Of a stretch of 64,000 nucleotides of DNA, positions 16,030-23,819 are shown in pieces. Position 1 is the first letter of the stretch, and each line of letters opens with the position of its first letter. The stretch lies in contig NZ_RXOZ01000010.1 in assembly GCF_003991205.1 (NCBI RefSeq), positions 1 to 64,000 on the forward strand, written 5' to 3'. The DNA is from Georgenia sp. SYP-B2076 (GTDB taxonomy: Bacteria; Actinomycetota; Actinomycetes; Actinomycetales; Actinomycetaceae). Made by a program: the position numbers and the translations under genes. The notes under the pieces were generated by a model. The model ran no database searches, had not been told where the DNA came from, and saw only the letters and a program-made list of their open reading frames with translations.

Positions 16030-16820
16030 CGTGTAATCCGTCCACGCAGGATCAGCCGCTCGACCAGGCCGAGCAGGACCGTCAGGGCCACCGAGATCAG
16101 CAGGACCACGACGATGTACGCATACATCCCGTTGTCGTCGAAGATCTCGTAGAGATACCGGATGCGATAGCCGAGGCCGGCCTGCGCCGTCACGAACTCC
16201 ATGGCGACGCACCCGATGAGGGCGTACACGAGCGCCATGCGCAGCCCGGCGACGATGAAGGGGCCCGCCGCGGGAAGCGCCACCGCCCACAGCATCTGGC
16301 GCGGGCTGAGGTTCAGGGACCGGCCCAGCTTGGTGTAGACCGGGCGCATCGTGGACAGGCCCACGCCCGTGTTGAGCGCCATCGGGATCGCCGCCATGAG
16401 GGTGGCCAGGATGATCACCGACCACACGTTGATCCCGACCAGGACGATCATGAACGGGTAGAACAGCGCCAGCGGCACCGCGTACAGCGCGACCAGGTAG
16501 GGCTCGAAGGCGCGGCCCACCGCCGGGAGCTTCCAGAACGTGATGCCCGCCAGCAGCCCGAGGACGGCGCCGAGCACGAGCGAGACGGCGACCTCGAGAC
16601 CGGTGCGGGAGGCGTCGCTCCAGAACTGCGCCTCCCCGAGGAGCTCGCCCACCCGCTGGAACATGGTCGAGATCGGCGGGACCACGTCCCACCAGCGCGC
16701 CCGGCCGCCGATCTCGAGGAGCACGCCCAGGAGCACGACGACGGCGGCCGTGCCCGTGGCGCTGACGCCGGGGTGGCGTGGGTCGAGGCGCAGGCGCGGC
16801 GCCGTGGTGCTCGCGCTCAC
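16026..16820 (-). CDS. ABC transporter permease (NitT/TauT family), first permease
   Basis: A 264-residue membrane protein with about six transmembrane segments and an EAA-like loop (KLGRSLNLSPRQMLWAVALPAAGPFI). Two different permease genes imply a heterodimeric channel. GTG at 16820 overlaps the ATPase stop by four bases. No binding residues can be assigned. Confidence 0.92.
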   Translation of the reverse strand: MSASTTAPRLRLDPRHPGVSATGTAAVVVLLGVLLEIGGRARWWDVVPPISTMFQRVGELLGEAQFWSDASRTGLEVAVSLVLGAVLGLLAGITFWKLPAVGRAFEPYLVALYAVPLALFYPFMIVLVGINVWSVIILATLMAAIPMALNTGVGLSTMRPVYTKLGRSLNLSPRQMLWAVALPAAGPFIVAGLRMALVYALIGCVAMEFVTAQAGLGYRIRYLYEIFDDNGMYAYIVVVLLISVALTVLLGLVERLILRGRITR

Positions 16821-17614
16821 GCCGACCTCTCCTCCTGCTGGAAGCCGCGCATCGACTCCGCCTGCAGCGAGGTCCAGATCCGGTTGTGCAGCTCGTTGAA
16901 CTCGTGCGTGGAGACGATCGAGGCGTCCCGCTCCGCCGGCAGGTCCACGTCGATGACGTCGATGATGGTGCCGGGACGGTAGGACATCACCCAGACCTGC
17001 TGGGAGAGCAGGATCGCCTCGCCGATGTCGTGGGTGACGAACACGACGGTCTGCTGGGTGCGCGACCAGATCTGGCGCACCTCCGCACCGAGGAAGATGC
17101 GGGTCTGCTGGTCGAGCGCGGCGAACGGCTCGTCCATGAGGACGACGTTGGGCTCGAGCGCCAGGGTCCGGGCCAGGGCGACGCGCTGGCGCATGCCGCC
17201 CGAGAGCATCGAGGGGTACGAGTGCTCGAAGCCGCTGAGGCCGACGAGGTCGATGGCCTCCTGCGCCCGGCGCTTCTGCTCCTGACGGGGCACGCCGCCC
17301 ATCTGCATGGCGAAGCGCACGTTCTCCTCGACGTTGCGCCAGGGCAGGGTCGAGTCCTCCTGGAACACGAACCCGATGTGCCGGTCGGGGCCCGTGACCT
17401 GGCGGCCGTGGACCTCCACGCCGCCGGACGTGGGCTTCTGCAGCCCCGCGATCACCGCGAGCAGGGTGGACTTCCCGCAGCCGCTGGGGCCGACGATGGA
17501 GACGAAGCTGCCTCCGGGGATGTGCTGGGTCACGTTCTCGACGGCTGTGACGGTGCCCTTGGGTGACGGGAACCTCACCCCGACATCGGTGATCCGAATT
17601 CCGGTGTCGTTCAT
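16817..17614 (-). CDS. ABC transporter ATP-binding protein (NitT/TauT family)
   Basis: A 265-residue nucleotide-binding protein with Walker [11 protein letters not shown]-loop FVFQEDSTLPW, signature LSGGMRQRVALAR, Walker B VVLMDEPFAALD and the switch His in VTHDIGEA. The C-terminal part resembles SsuB/TauB-type ATPases. ATG at 17614 lies 50 bp after the binding-protein gene, and the stop overlaps the first permease start. Confidence 0.95.
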   Translation of the reverse strand: MNDTGIRITDVGVRFPSPKGTVTAVENVTQHIPGGSFVSIVGPSGCGKSTLLAVIAGLQKPTSGGVEVHGRQVTGPDRHIGFVFQEDSTLPWRNVEENVRFAMQMGGVPRQEQKRRAQEAIDLVGLSGFEHSYPSMLSGGMRQRVALARTLALEPNVVLMDEPFAALDQQTRIFLGAEVRQIWSRTQQTVVFVTHDIGEAILLSQQVWVMSYRPGTIIDVIDVDLPAERDASIVSTHEFNELHNRIWTSLQAESMRGFQQEERSA

Positions 17615-17664
17615 GTGTCGGCCTTCCGCAGTGTTCGGTGGTCGTTCCGCAGGTTCGGTGGTCG

Positions 17665-18663
17665 TTACAGGTCCGTCTGGGCGTCCTCGGGCAGGTACTG
17701 CTGGTCCAGCTCCGTGGACCAGTCGATCGGCTCCGTGATCTGACCGGCCGTCATCATGAGCTCGGAGAGGTTCTCGAGCGTCGCCGGGTCGACGGCCAGC
17801 GAGTAGGCCTTCGCGAGGTCGGGAGTCTGCGCCATGGCCTCGACCATGACGTCCTCGGAGACGTCGAGCAGCGGCGCCAGCTCGGCCGCGGCGGCCTCCG
17901 GCTCGCTCACGATCCACTCGTTGAGCCGCTCGACGGCCCGGAAGAACGCCTTGAGGTTCTCGGGGTTCGCCTCGGCATAGTCGTCGTTGACGGCGACGAG
18001 GTCGGCCGGCATGTCCCCGATGACGTCGCGGGAGTTCAGCACCACCTCGGCGCCCTCGTTCATGACCTTGTCGGCGATGAACGGCTGCATCGCCCAGCCG
18101 GCCGTGATCTGCTTCGCCTGGGCGGCCGTCCAGTTGTCGCCCGCTCCACCCACCGCCTGGGTGGTGATCCCGTCGAGCTTCGCCTCGAGGTTCTTCGTGA
18201 TGAGCTCCGTCGAGGAGCCGGCGGAGCTGAAGCCGAGCACCGCCCCGTCCTCCAGCTTGGTGCCGGCGGGCGCGATCCAGGAGAAGTCGTTGACCTGGAA
18301 CCACGGCGCGATGATCGTGAGGTGGGAGTCCTCCTGCTTCGCCGCGAGCACGATGGACGTGTTGCCGGCGATGGCCATGTCGGCGTCGCCGCTCGTGACC
18401 ACGCGGAGCGTGTTGCCGCCGCCGCTGGCCGAGTAGAGCGAGACGTCGATGCCCTCCTCCTCGAACCAGCCCTTGTCGATGCCGGCCTGGAGCATGGCCA
18501 TGAAGGGCAGGCTGTCGACGCCGGTGGCGGAGATGGTGAGCTTGTCGGTCGCCTCACCACCGGCGGCGTCTTCGGCGCCGCCGGCCGAGCAGGCCGCCAG
18601 GGTCAGCGCGAGAGCACCGAGAGTGGCGACGATGGACATGGTGCGTCGTGGGGTGCGCGTCAT
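17665..18663 (-). CDS. ABC transporter substrate-binding lipoprotein (NitT/TauT, SsuA/THI5-like)
   Basis: A 332-residue lipoprotein. The signal peptide ends in the lipobox LTLAACSAGG, so the mature protein would be anchored through Cys. The mature part opens with LTISATGVDSLPFMAMLQAGIDKGWFEEEGI, the start of NMT1/SsuA-type binding proteins for sulfonates, nitrate or pyrimidine-like rings. GGAGG lies eight bases before ATG 18663. It leads the transporter-hydroxylase run. The 254 bp upstream (18664-18917) hold no gene; a TTGACA (complement of 18763-18768) is present but no good -10 is spaced to it. Confidence 0.92.
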   Translation of the reverse strand: MTRTPRRTMSIVATLGALALTLAACSAGGAEDAAGGEATDKLTISATGVDSLPFMAMLQAGIDKGWFEEEGIDVSLYSASGGGNTLRVVTSGDADMAIAGNTSIVLAAKQEDSHLTIIAPWFQVNDFSWIAPAGTKLEDGAVLGFSSAGSSTELITKNLEAKLDGITTQAVGGAGDNWTAAQAKQITAGWAMQPFIADKVMNEGAEVVLNSRDVIGDMPADLVAVNDDYAEANPENLKAFFRAVERLNEWIVSEPEAAAAELAPLLDVSEDVMVEAMAQTPDLAKAYSLAVDPATLENLSELMMTAGQITEPIDWSTELDQQYLPEDAQTDL

Positions 18664-18917
18664 TGCGATTTCCTCCGTTGGACGATCAGCTGGCGGCGGG
18701 ATGCACGCCCTCGGACTGTACGTATAGAAATGACTTCGAAGGCTGCCGTGAACTCTTCGCCGTGTCAAGGGCCGGTGTCGCAATCGTCTGGAACCGGCAC
18801 CAACGGCGTTGTTGGCGGTGTGGGCGGCTCCGGCGCCACGCACACTACCGGCCGGCTGCGGTTGTGGAAAGAAGGTACACGAACAAGTTTTGCGGCGATT
18901 GCCGCGGGAGCCGAGCG

Positions 18918-19301
18918 TCAGTCGGCCACCACGGCGACGGCGTCGATCTCGACCTTGTTGCCGGGGTTCAGCCCGCAGTAGATCGTCGTCCGGGCCGGGT
19001 AGGGCTCCACCATCGCCGCATCATAGACAGCGTTCATCGCCGCGTAGTCGCCCCGGTCCACGAGGTAGACACGCACCGAGACCACGTCCGACCAGGACGA
19101 GCCCGCCGCCTCCAGGACGGAGCCGAGGTTGTCCAGCGTCTGGCGGGTCTGGTCGCCGACGTCGTCGCCGACCAGCCGGCCCGTCCGCGGGTCGGTGCCG
19201 ACCTGGCCCGAGAGGACCAGGAGCGGGCCCCGCCGCACGGCCTGGGAGTACGCGGCGCGCGGGGTGGGCGCGTCGCTCGTCGAGACGGCCTCGGACCTCA
19301 T
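18918..19301 (-). CDS. RidA/YjgF-type enamine/imine deaminase
   Basis: A 127-residue RidA fold protein with YSQAVRRGPLLVLSGQVGTDP, VYLVDRGDYAAMN, the conserved substrate-carboxylate Arg in YPARTTIYCGL and the C-terminal VEIDAVAVV. RidA proteins hydrolyse reactive enamines/imines to keto acids and ammonia. ATG at 19301 overlaps the stop of the upstream small membrane protein, so this start is preferred over an in-frame GTG at 19310. In this island it could act on the 2-imino acid released by the enamidase-like enzyme (inference). Confidence 0.93.
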   Translation of the reverse strand: MRSEAVSTSDAPTPRAAYSQAVRRGPLLVLSGQVGTDPRTGRLVGDDVGDQTRQTLDNLGSVLEAAGSSWSDVVSVRVYLVDRGDYAAMNAVYDAAMVEPYPARTTIYCGLNPGNKVEIDAVAVVAD

Positions 19302-19546
19302 CGCCCCCACCTCCGCTGCAGCGCGAGGCCGGCCGCCGCGCCCAGCAGCGCGGCCACCAGGGCGCCGGCCGACGTCCGGTCGGCCGGCGCCGCGGGCGGG
19401 CGGGGAGCGGGCTCCACGGTCACCGGGTCCTCCGCGTGCCGCGCGGCCGGCGGGTGCTCGGCCGGAGCCGGCGGGCCCTGCCGGCGCAGGGCCGGCGGCG
19501 CCCCGAGCGCCGCGCTGCCGGGCTGCGGGTAGGGCGGCGCGCTCAT
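19298..19546 (-). CDS. Small Pro/Ala-rich protein with one C-terminal membrane helix
   Basis: An 82-residue protein: 60 residues of Pro/Ala-rich linker, then a predicted membrane helix (TSAGALVAALLGAAAGLAL) and a basic end (QRRWGR). ATG at 19546 overlaps the LLM stop and its stop overlaps the RidA start, so it is translated as part of the unit. The CoxG-like protein of the divergent arm ends in a very similar tail-anchor (LAGAVFGWSLGRSLQ), which may mean both are membrane tethers for the pathway. No family recognised. Confidence 0.7.
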   Translation of the reverse strand: MSAPPYPQPGSAALGAPPALRRQGPPAPAEHPPAARHAEDPVTVEPAPRPPAAPADRTSAGALVAALLGAAAGLALQRRWGR

Positions 19547-20538
19547 GACAGGCTGTCCGCGATCTCGGCGAAGGTGCGGATCGTGGCCTCCTTGCTCTGC
19601 CCGGGGCGCACGAACGGCACGATCGAGACCTGGTCCACGCCCAGCCCCTTGATGTCCCGGAGCCGCTCGGCGCACTCGTCGGGCGTCCCGGCCAGGGCGA
19701 AGAGGTCCACCAGGCCGTCCGGCACGAGATCGGCGTGGGCGGCCTCGGTGTTCATGTGCTCGTAGTAGTTGTAGGTCTCCTTGATCCGGTCCACCGCCGC
19801 CTGGAGCGAGGGGTCGATGGGCGCCGGGAGGGGGCGGATCGCGACCCGGGAGACGTGGGCGCGAACCAGGTCGCGGGCCTCGGTGCGGTCGTCGTTGATG
19901 GCCGTGGGGGTCCACAGGACGATGTGCACGTCGGAGAGCGACTTGCCCACCTCCTTGGCGCCGGACTCGATGGTCTTCAGCGCCGCCTCGATGAACTCGG
20001 GCGCGGTGCCCACGAGCACGATGACCCCGTCGGCGATCCGGCCGGAGAGCTTGAGGATCTTGGGGGCGGAGGCCGCGATGTAGATGGGCACCTCCTGCGG
20101 CTCGGGGAGCCACCCGAGGCGGAACGTCGCCCCGCTCGTCCCCTCCTTGACCTCCCCGCCCCGGAAGAGGGTCCGCAGGTCGTCGACGGACTCCTCGAGC
20201 TCGGCGAGCTTCTGCGGCTTGAGACCCATCGTGCGCAGCGAGGAGTCGCCGGTGCCGATGCCGAGGCGCGCGCGCCCGCCGGTGTACTCGTGGAGGGACG
20301 CCCAGAACGAGGCGAGGACGGAGAGGTGCCGCGTCGACGCGTTCGTCACGCCGGTGCCGAACGTGATCCGCTCGGTGCCGACCGCCGCGGCCCCCATCGT
20401 CAGCGAGGACTCCCGCCAGATGTTCTGGGAGTCGCCGAACCACACGCTCTCGTACCCCAGCGACTCGCACAGCTGCACGTACTCGCGCATGTCGTCGATC
20501 GGCTCGGTCGGGAAGAGGCCAATACCCTTGCTCAGCAC
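19543..20538 (-). CDS. LLM-class (Mer-like) oxidoreductase, probably F420-dependent
   Basis: A 331-residue bacterial-luciferase-like TIM barrel. IGLFPTEPIDDMREYVQLC, the non-prolyl cis-peptide region GTGVTN and RARLGIGTGDSSLRTMG align well with methylene-H4MPT reductase (Mer) and F420-dependent relatives rather than with FMN-dependent monooxygenases of the RutA type. GTG at 20538 is preceded by AAAGGGG; longer in-frame extensions lack a binding site. It is the first gene of the minus-strand arm and is divergent from the CoxG-like gene. A reductive (F420H2-consuming) role is inferred from family and from the F420-dependent G6P dehydrogenase homologue nearby; a flavin monooxygenase role cannot be excluded. 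Confidence 0.85.
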   Translation of the reverse strand: MLSKGIGLFPTEPIDDMREYVQLCESLGYESVWFGDSQNIWRESSLTMGAAAVGTERITFGTGVTNASTRHLSVLASFWASLHEYTGGRARLGIGTGDSSLRTMGLKPQKLAELEESVDDLRTLFRGGEVKEGTSGATFRLGWLPEPQEVPIYIAASAPKILKLSGRIADGVIVLVGTAPEFIEAALKTIESGAKEVGKSLSDVHIVLWTPTAINDDRTEARDLVRAHVSRVAIRPLPAPIDPSLQAAVDRIKETYNYYEHMNTEAAHADLVPDGLVDLFALAGTPDECAERLRDIKGLGVDQVSIVPFVRPGQSKEATIRTFAEIADSLS

Positions 20539-20607
20539 AGTCGTTACCCCTTTGTCGTCGTTGCGCCGGGCACCGGACGCTAGCCGAGGCTGCGTGCCTC
20601 GAGCAAC

Positions 20608-20623
20608 TGTAGGTGCACTTACA
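20608..20623. promoter_or_regulatory. Operator-like palindrome in the divergent promoter region of the catabolic island
   Basis: TGTAGGTGCACTTACA is a 16-bp palindrome with one mismatch, centred in the 295-bp region (20539-20833) between the Mer-like gene and the CoxG-like gene. It is a good candidate binding site for the MarR protein of the island or another dimeric regulator controlling both arms. No other gene or clear promoter hexamers were found in this region. Confidence 0.5.
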
Positions 20624-20833
20624 AACGTGACCCTCTCATTGCGGACCGTCTGAACGCAACGGGCGGGCCGCTTCCCACGGGTTCTCGTTCGACACGGTTC
20701 CCAAGAACGGCGGCCTGCGGTACGTTGACCGCCACGGAGCGGCACTGCGTCGCTCCGGGCGGCACCCACGAGGTCGAGCAGACGCCGATGTCAAGACCGT
20801 TCGTGTTCCCATGACTTTCCCGAAAGGTTCGCG

Positions 20834-21454
20834 ATGGAGCTCACCAACACCTTCGACGTGGCGGCCACGCCGGACGTCGTCTGGCAGACGGTCGGCGACA
20901 TGCGCCAGGTCGCGCTCTGCCTGCCGGGCGCGGTCATCGAGTCGCAGGACGGCGACACGTACCGCGGCCGCGTCCAGGTCAAGGTCGGCCCCATCTCCAT
21001 GGGGCTCGGCGGGACGGCCACCGTCGTCAGCCGCGACGACGCGGAGCGCCGCATGGAGGTGCGCATCCTCGCGGAGGACCTGCACGGGCAGGGCACGGTC
21101 GAGGCGACCATGGTGGTTTCCGCCGTCCCCGCGGGGGCGGCCACGACGGTCACGATCGTCACGGCCATGCAGCTCGGCGGCAAGGTCGCCCAGTTCGGGT
21201 CCGGCCTCGTCACGCAGGTCTCCGGCCGGATCGTGCGGCAGGTCGCGAAGCGGATGGGCGCGCTCGTCGAGGCGGCCCAGACCACGGCGCCGATGGGCGA
21301 CCGCGCGCCCGCACCACCCACCCCCGGCCGCACCTCCGCGGGGCGCACCGCTGCACGCCCCCGGACCGCCGCGGCCGCCCACCTGGCCGCCGTCGCCCTC
21401 GCCGGCGCGGTCTTCGGCTGGTCCCTGGGCCGGTCGCTGCAGCCCGCCCGCTAG
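20834..21454 (+). CDS. CoxG-like SRPBCC protein with C-terminal membrane anchor
   Basis: A 206-residue protein. Residues 1-150 are a CoxG/SRPBCC domain (MELTNTFDVAATPDVVWQTV, CLPGAVIES, VKVGPISMGLGGTATV). After a Pro/Ala linker, residues 180-203 form a hydrophobic segment followed by RSLQPAR. CoxG proteins recruit molybdenum CO dehydrogenases to the membrane or aid their function. Here the Mo enzyme is encoded in the divergent arm, so it probably serves that hydroxylase. Start ATG has AAAGG upstream. First gene of the plus arm, 62 bp before the amidohydrolase. Confidence 0.88.
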   Translation: MELTNTFDVAATPDVVWQTVGDMRQVALCLPGAVIESQDGDTYRGRVQVKVGPISMGLGGTATVVSRDDAERRMEVRILAEDLHGQGTVEATMVVSAVPAGAATTVTIVTAMQLGGKVAQFGSGLVTQVSGRIVRQVAKRMGALVEAAQTTAPMGDRAPAPPTPGRTSAGRTAARPRTAAAAHLAAVALAGAVFGWSLGRSLQPAR

Positions 21455-21516
21455 CCGCGCACCTCCGGGACAGGGCCGTCACGCGGCCGTCCCGATACAC
21501 AACCACGGGAGAGACC

Positions 21517-22707
21517 ATGAAGACGCTCATCGACTCCATCGGGGTCCTCGCCACCGGGGAGGTCGGGGCGCCGCCGCTGCGCGACACCAACCTGCTCATC
21601 GAGGACGGGGTGGTGACGGGCGTCGGCGTCGACGTCTCCTCGCCCGACCGCGTGCTCGACGCCGGGGGCCTCACCGTCATCCCGGGGCTCGTCGACGGCC
21701 ACGTGCACCCGACCTTCGGGGAGTGGACGCCCGCCCAGAACGCGATCGGGTGGGTCCGCAACTACCTGCACGGCGGCACGACGACGATGGTCTCGGCCGG
21801 CGAGCTGCACATCCCCGGCCTCGACTTCACCGCCCTGACCCCCGAGCTCGTCGTGTCGATCGCCACCGTGTCCCGGCACACCACGGCCCGGATGCGCCCC
21901 TCGGGCGTCAAGTCCGTCGCCGGCACGGTCCTGCTCGTCCCGGGGATGACCGAGGGCCACTTCGACCGGCTGCAGGCGGAGGGCGTGACCCAGGCGAAGT
22001 TCATCTTCTACGACTGGAACCTGCTCCACACGGGTGAGCCGGCCCAGTACATGACGTGGTGCCACGAGCGCGGCATCACCGTGAAGATGCACTCCGGCGG
22101 GGTGTCGCGGTCGGGCTCCAGCCGGGTCGCCGGGTTCGACATCGTCGCCGCCGTGGGCCCGGACATCGTCGGCCACATCTCCGGCGGTCCCATCCCCATG
22201 CCGGACGACGACATCGCGCAGGTCGTCGACCAGCTCCCGGGCACCGCGCTCGAGGTCTGCAGCTCGATGAACTACCGGGCCACCGCCTTCGTCGTCGAGC
22301 AGCTCATCGAGCAGGACTCCCTGGCCCGGCTGACCCTGGGCACGGACACGCCCGGCGGCACCGGCGTCATCCCCCGCGGGATGCTCCGCAACATCTGCAT
22401 GCTCGCCTCGATGTGCGGCGTGGCCCCCGCCGACGCCGTCGCCGCGGCGACCGGCACCACCGCGCGCGCCCACGGCCTCGACGTCGGCGTGCTGGCTCCC
22501 GGCCGCCCGGCGGACCTCGTCGTCCTCGGGCCCATCACCGGCTCCCTCGGCGCGGACGCGCTCGAGTGCTTCGCGCTGGGCGACCTTCCCGGCATCGCCG
22601 CCGTGTTCGTCGACGGCGAGCCGCTGGTCGACGGCCGCAGCGAGCAGACCCCGCCCCCGCGTCAGTCGATCACGTGGCGCGTCCCGAGCGCCGCCCTCAC
22701 CTACTAG
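21517..22707 (+). CDS. Enamidase-like amidohydrolase (metal-dependent, cyclic enamide/lactam hydrolase)
   Basis: A 396-residue amidohydrolase. Zinc-ligand candidates are His62 and His64 (GHVHP), His192 (VKMHSGG), His220 (VGHISGG) and Asp277 (LGTDTPGG). Blocks YLHGGTTTMVSAGELH, RPSGVKSVAGTVLL, GVIPRGMLRNICMLASM and LGDLPGIAAVFVDGEPLV match, in order and at similar spacing, enamidase of Eubacterium barkeri, which hydrolyses 1,4,5,6-tetrahydro-6-oxonicotinate in nicotinate fermentation. The bridging Glu recalled for that enzyme is not obvious; Lys161 (QAKFIF) lies next to the equivalent place. It lies between CoxG-like and F420-dependent genes, so a ring-opening role is likely; substrate inferred. 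Confidence 0.82.
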   Translation: MKTLIDSIGVLATGEVGAPPLRDTNLLIEDGVVTGVGVDVSSPDRVLDAGGLTVIPGLVDGHVHPTFGEWTPAQNAIGWVRNYLHGGTTTMVSAGELHIPGLDFTALTPELVVSIATVSRHTTARMRPSGVKSVAGTVLLVPGMTEGHFDRLQAEGVTQAKFIFYDWNLLHTGEPAQYMTWCHERGITVKMHSGGVSRSGSSRVAGFDIVAAVGPDIVGHISGGPIPMPDDDIAQVVDQLPGTALEVCSSMNYRATAFVVEQLIEQDSLARLTLGTDTPGGTGVIPRGMLRNICMLASMCGVAPADAVAAATGTTARAHGLDVGVLAPGRPADLVVLGPITGSLGADALECFALGDLPGIAAVFVDGEPLVDGRSEQTPPPRQSITWRVPSAALTY

Positions 22708-22718
22708 GACGGATCTCC

Positions 22719-23723
22719 ATGCCACTTCGCCTGGGCTACAAGGCCTCCGCCGAGCAGTTCGGTCCCGCGGACCTCATCCGGTTCGGCGTCGCCGCCGAGG
22801 ACGCCGGCTTCGACTCGGTGTTCATCTCCGACCACCTGCAGCCGTGGCGGCACGACGGCGGGCACGCGCCCGCCGCGCTGCCGTGGCTCGGCGCGCTGGG
22901 GGCGAGCACCGAGCGGATCGTCATGGGCACGTCGGTGCTGACCCCCACGCTGCGCTACCACCCCGCCGTGGTCGCCCAGGCGTTCTCCACGCTCGGGCAG
23001 CTGTTCCCCGGGCGCATCGTGCTCGGCATCGGCTCCGGGGAGTCCCTCAACGAGGTGCCGCTAGGTATCGAGTGGCCGGACGGCAAGGAGCGGTTCGCCC
23101 GGCTGAAGGAGGCCCTGCTGCTCATGCGGCAGCTGATGACGCAGGAGCGGGTCACCTTCGAGGGCACCTACTACCGCACCAAGCTGGTCACCATCTACGA
23201 CCGTCCCGAGACGCCCGTGCCGATCTACGTCGGGGCCTCCGGGCCGTCGGCGACCCGGCTCGCCGGCCGCCTGGCCGACGGGTTCATCACGACGTCGGGC
23301 AAGCCCGACACCCTCTACCGCGACACCCTGCTGCCGGCGCTGGCCGAGGGCGCCACCAAGGCCGGGCGCGCCCTGGACGACCTCGACCTGCTCATCGAGA
23401 TGAAGGTCTCCTTCGACCCCGACGCGGACCGCGCCCTGCAGGACACCGCGCACTGGGCGGCGCTGGCGCTCAAGCCGGAGGAGAAGACCGGGATCGAGGA
23501 CCCGATCGAGATGCAGCGCCTCGCGGACGCCCTGCCCCTCGAGCGGGCCGCGTCACGCTGGATCGTGTCCAGCGACCCGGACGAGCACGTCGCCCGGATC
23601 CGGACGTACCTGGACCTGGGCTTCCGTCACCTCGTGTTCCACGCGCCCGGCACGGACCAGGAGCGCTTCCTGCGCATCTACGGGTCCGAGGTGCTGCCCC
23701 GGCTGCGGGCGCTCGGCTACTAG
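22719..23723 (+). CDS. F420-dependent glucose-6-phosphate dehydrogenase homologue (FGD family)
   Basis: A 334-residue LLM-family protein close to M. tuberculosis Fgd1 throughout: LGYKASAEQFGP, SDHLQPWRH, GTSVLTPTLRYHPAV, GIGSGESLNE. Active-site equivalents Asp38, His39, Trp43 and Glu108 are in place, and the residues that in Fgd1 hold the sugar phosphate (Lys198, Lys259, Arg283) correspond to Lys195, Lys256 and Arg280. It should therefore reduce F420 with glucose 6-phosphate and supply F420H2. ATG 22719 lies 11 bp after the amidohydrolase stop. Such a housekeeping-type enzyme inside a catabolic operon suggests a local need for F420H2. Confidence 0.88.
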   Translation: MPLRLGYKASAEQFGPADLIRFGVAAEDAGFDSVFISDHLQPWRHDGGHAPAALPWLGALGASTERIVMGTSVLTPTLRYHPAVVAQAFSTLGQLFPGRIVLGIGSGESLNEVPLGIEWPDGKERFARLKEALLLMRQLMTQERVTFEGTYYRTKLVTIYDRPETPVPIYVGASGPSATRLAGRLADGFITTSGKPDTLYRDTLLPALAEGATKAGRALDDLDLLIEMKVSFDPDADRALQDTAHWAALALKPEEKTGIEDPIEMQRLADALPLERAASRWIVSSDPDEHVARIRTYLDLGFRHLVFHAPGTDQERFLRIYGSEVLPRLRALGY

Positions 23724-23819
23724 CCCGGCGCGCCGGACCCCGCCCCATCCACCACGCACCAGCGACCACCACCCGCCCCGCGAACCCGATCGATCCGACA
23801 CACAGAAGGAAGTCGAACG

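Noticed and set aside
19543-20538. RutA- or PyrA-type FMN monooxygenase as the firm assignment for the LLM protein
   Set aside because: RidA next to an LLM protein recalls the Rut pathway, but no flavin reductase or other Rut gene is present and the sequence looks Mer-like; kept only as an alternative.
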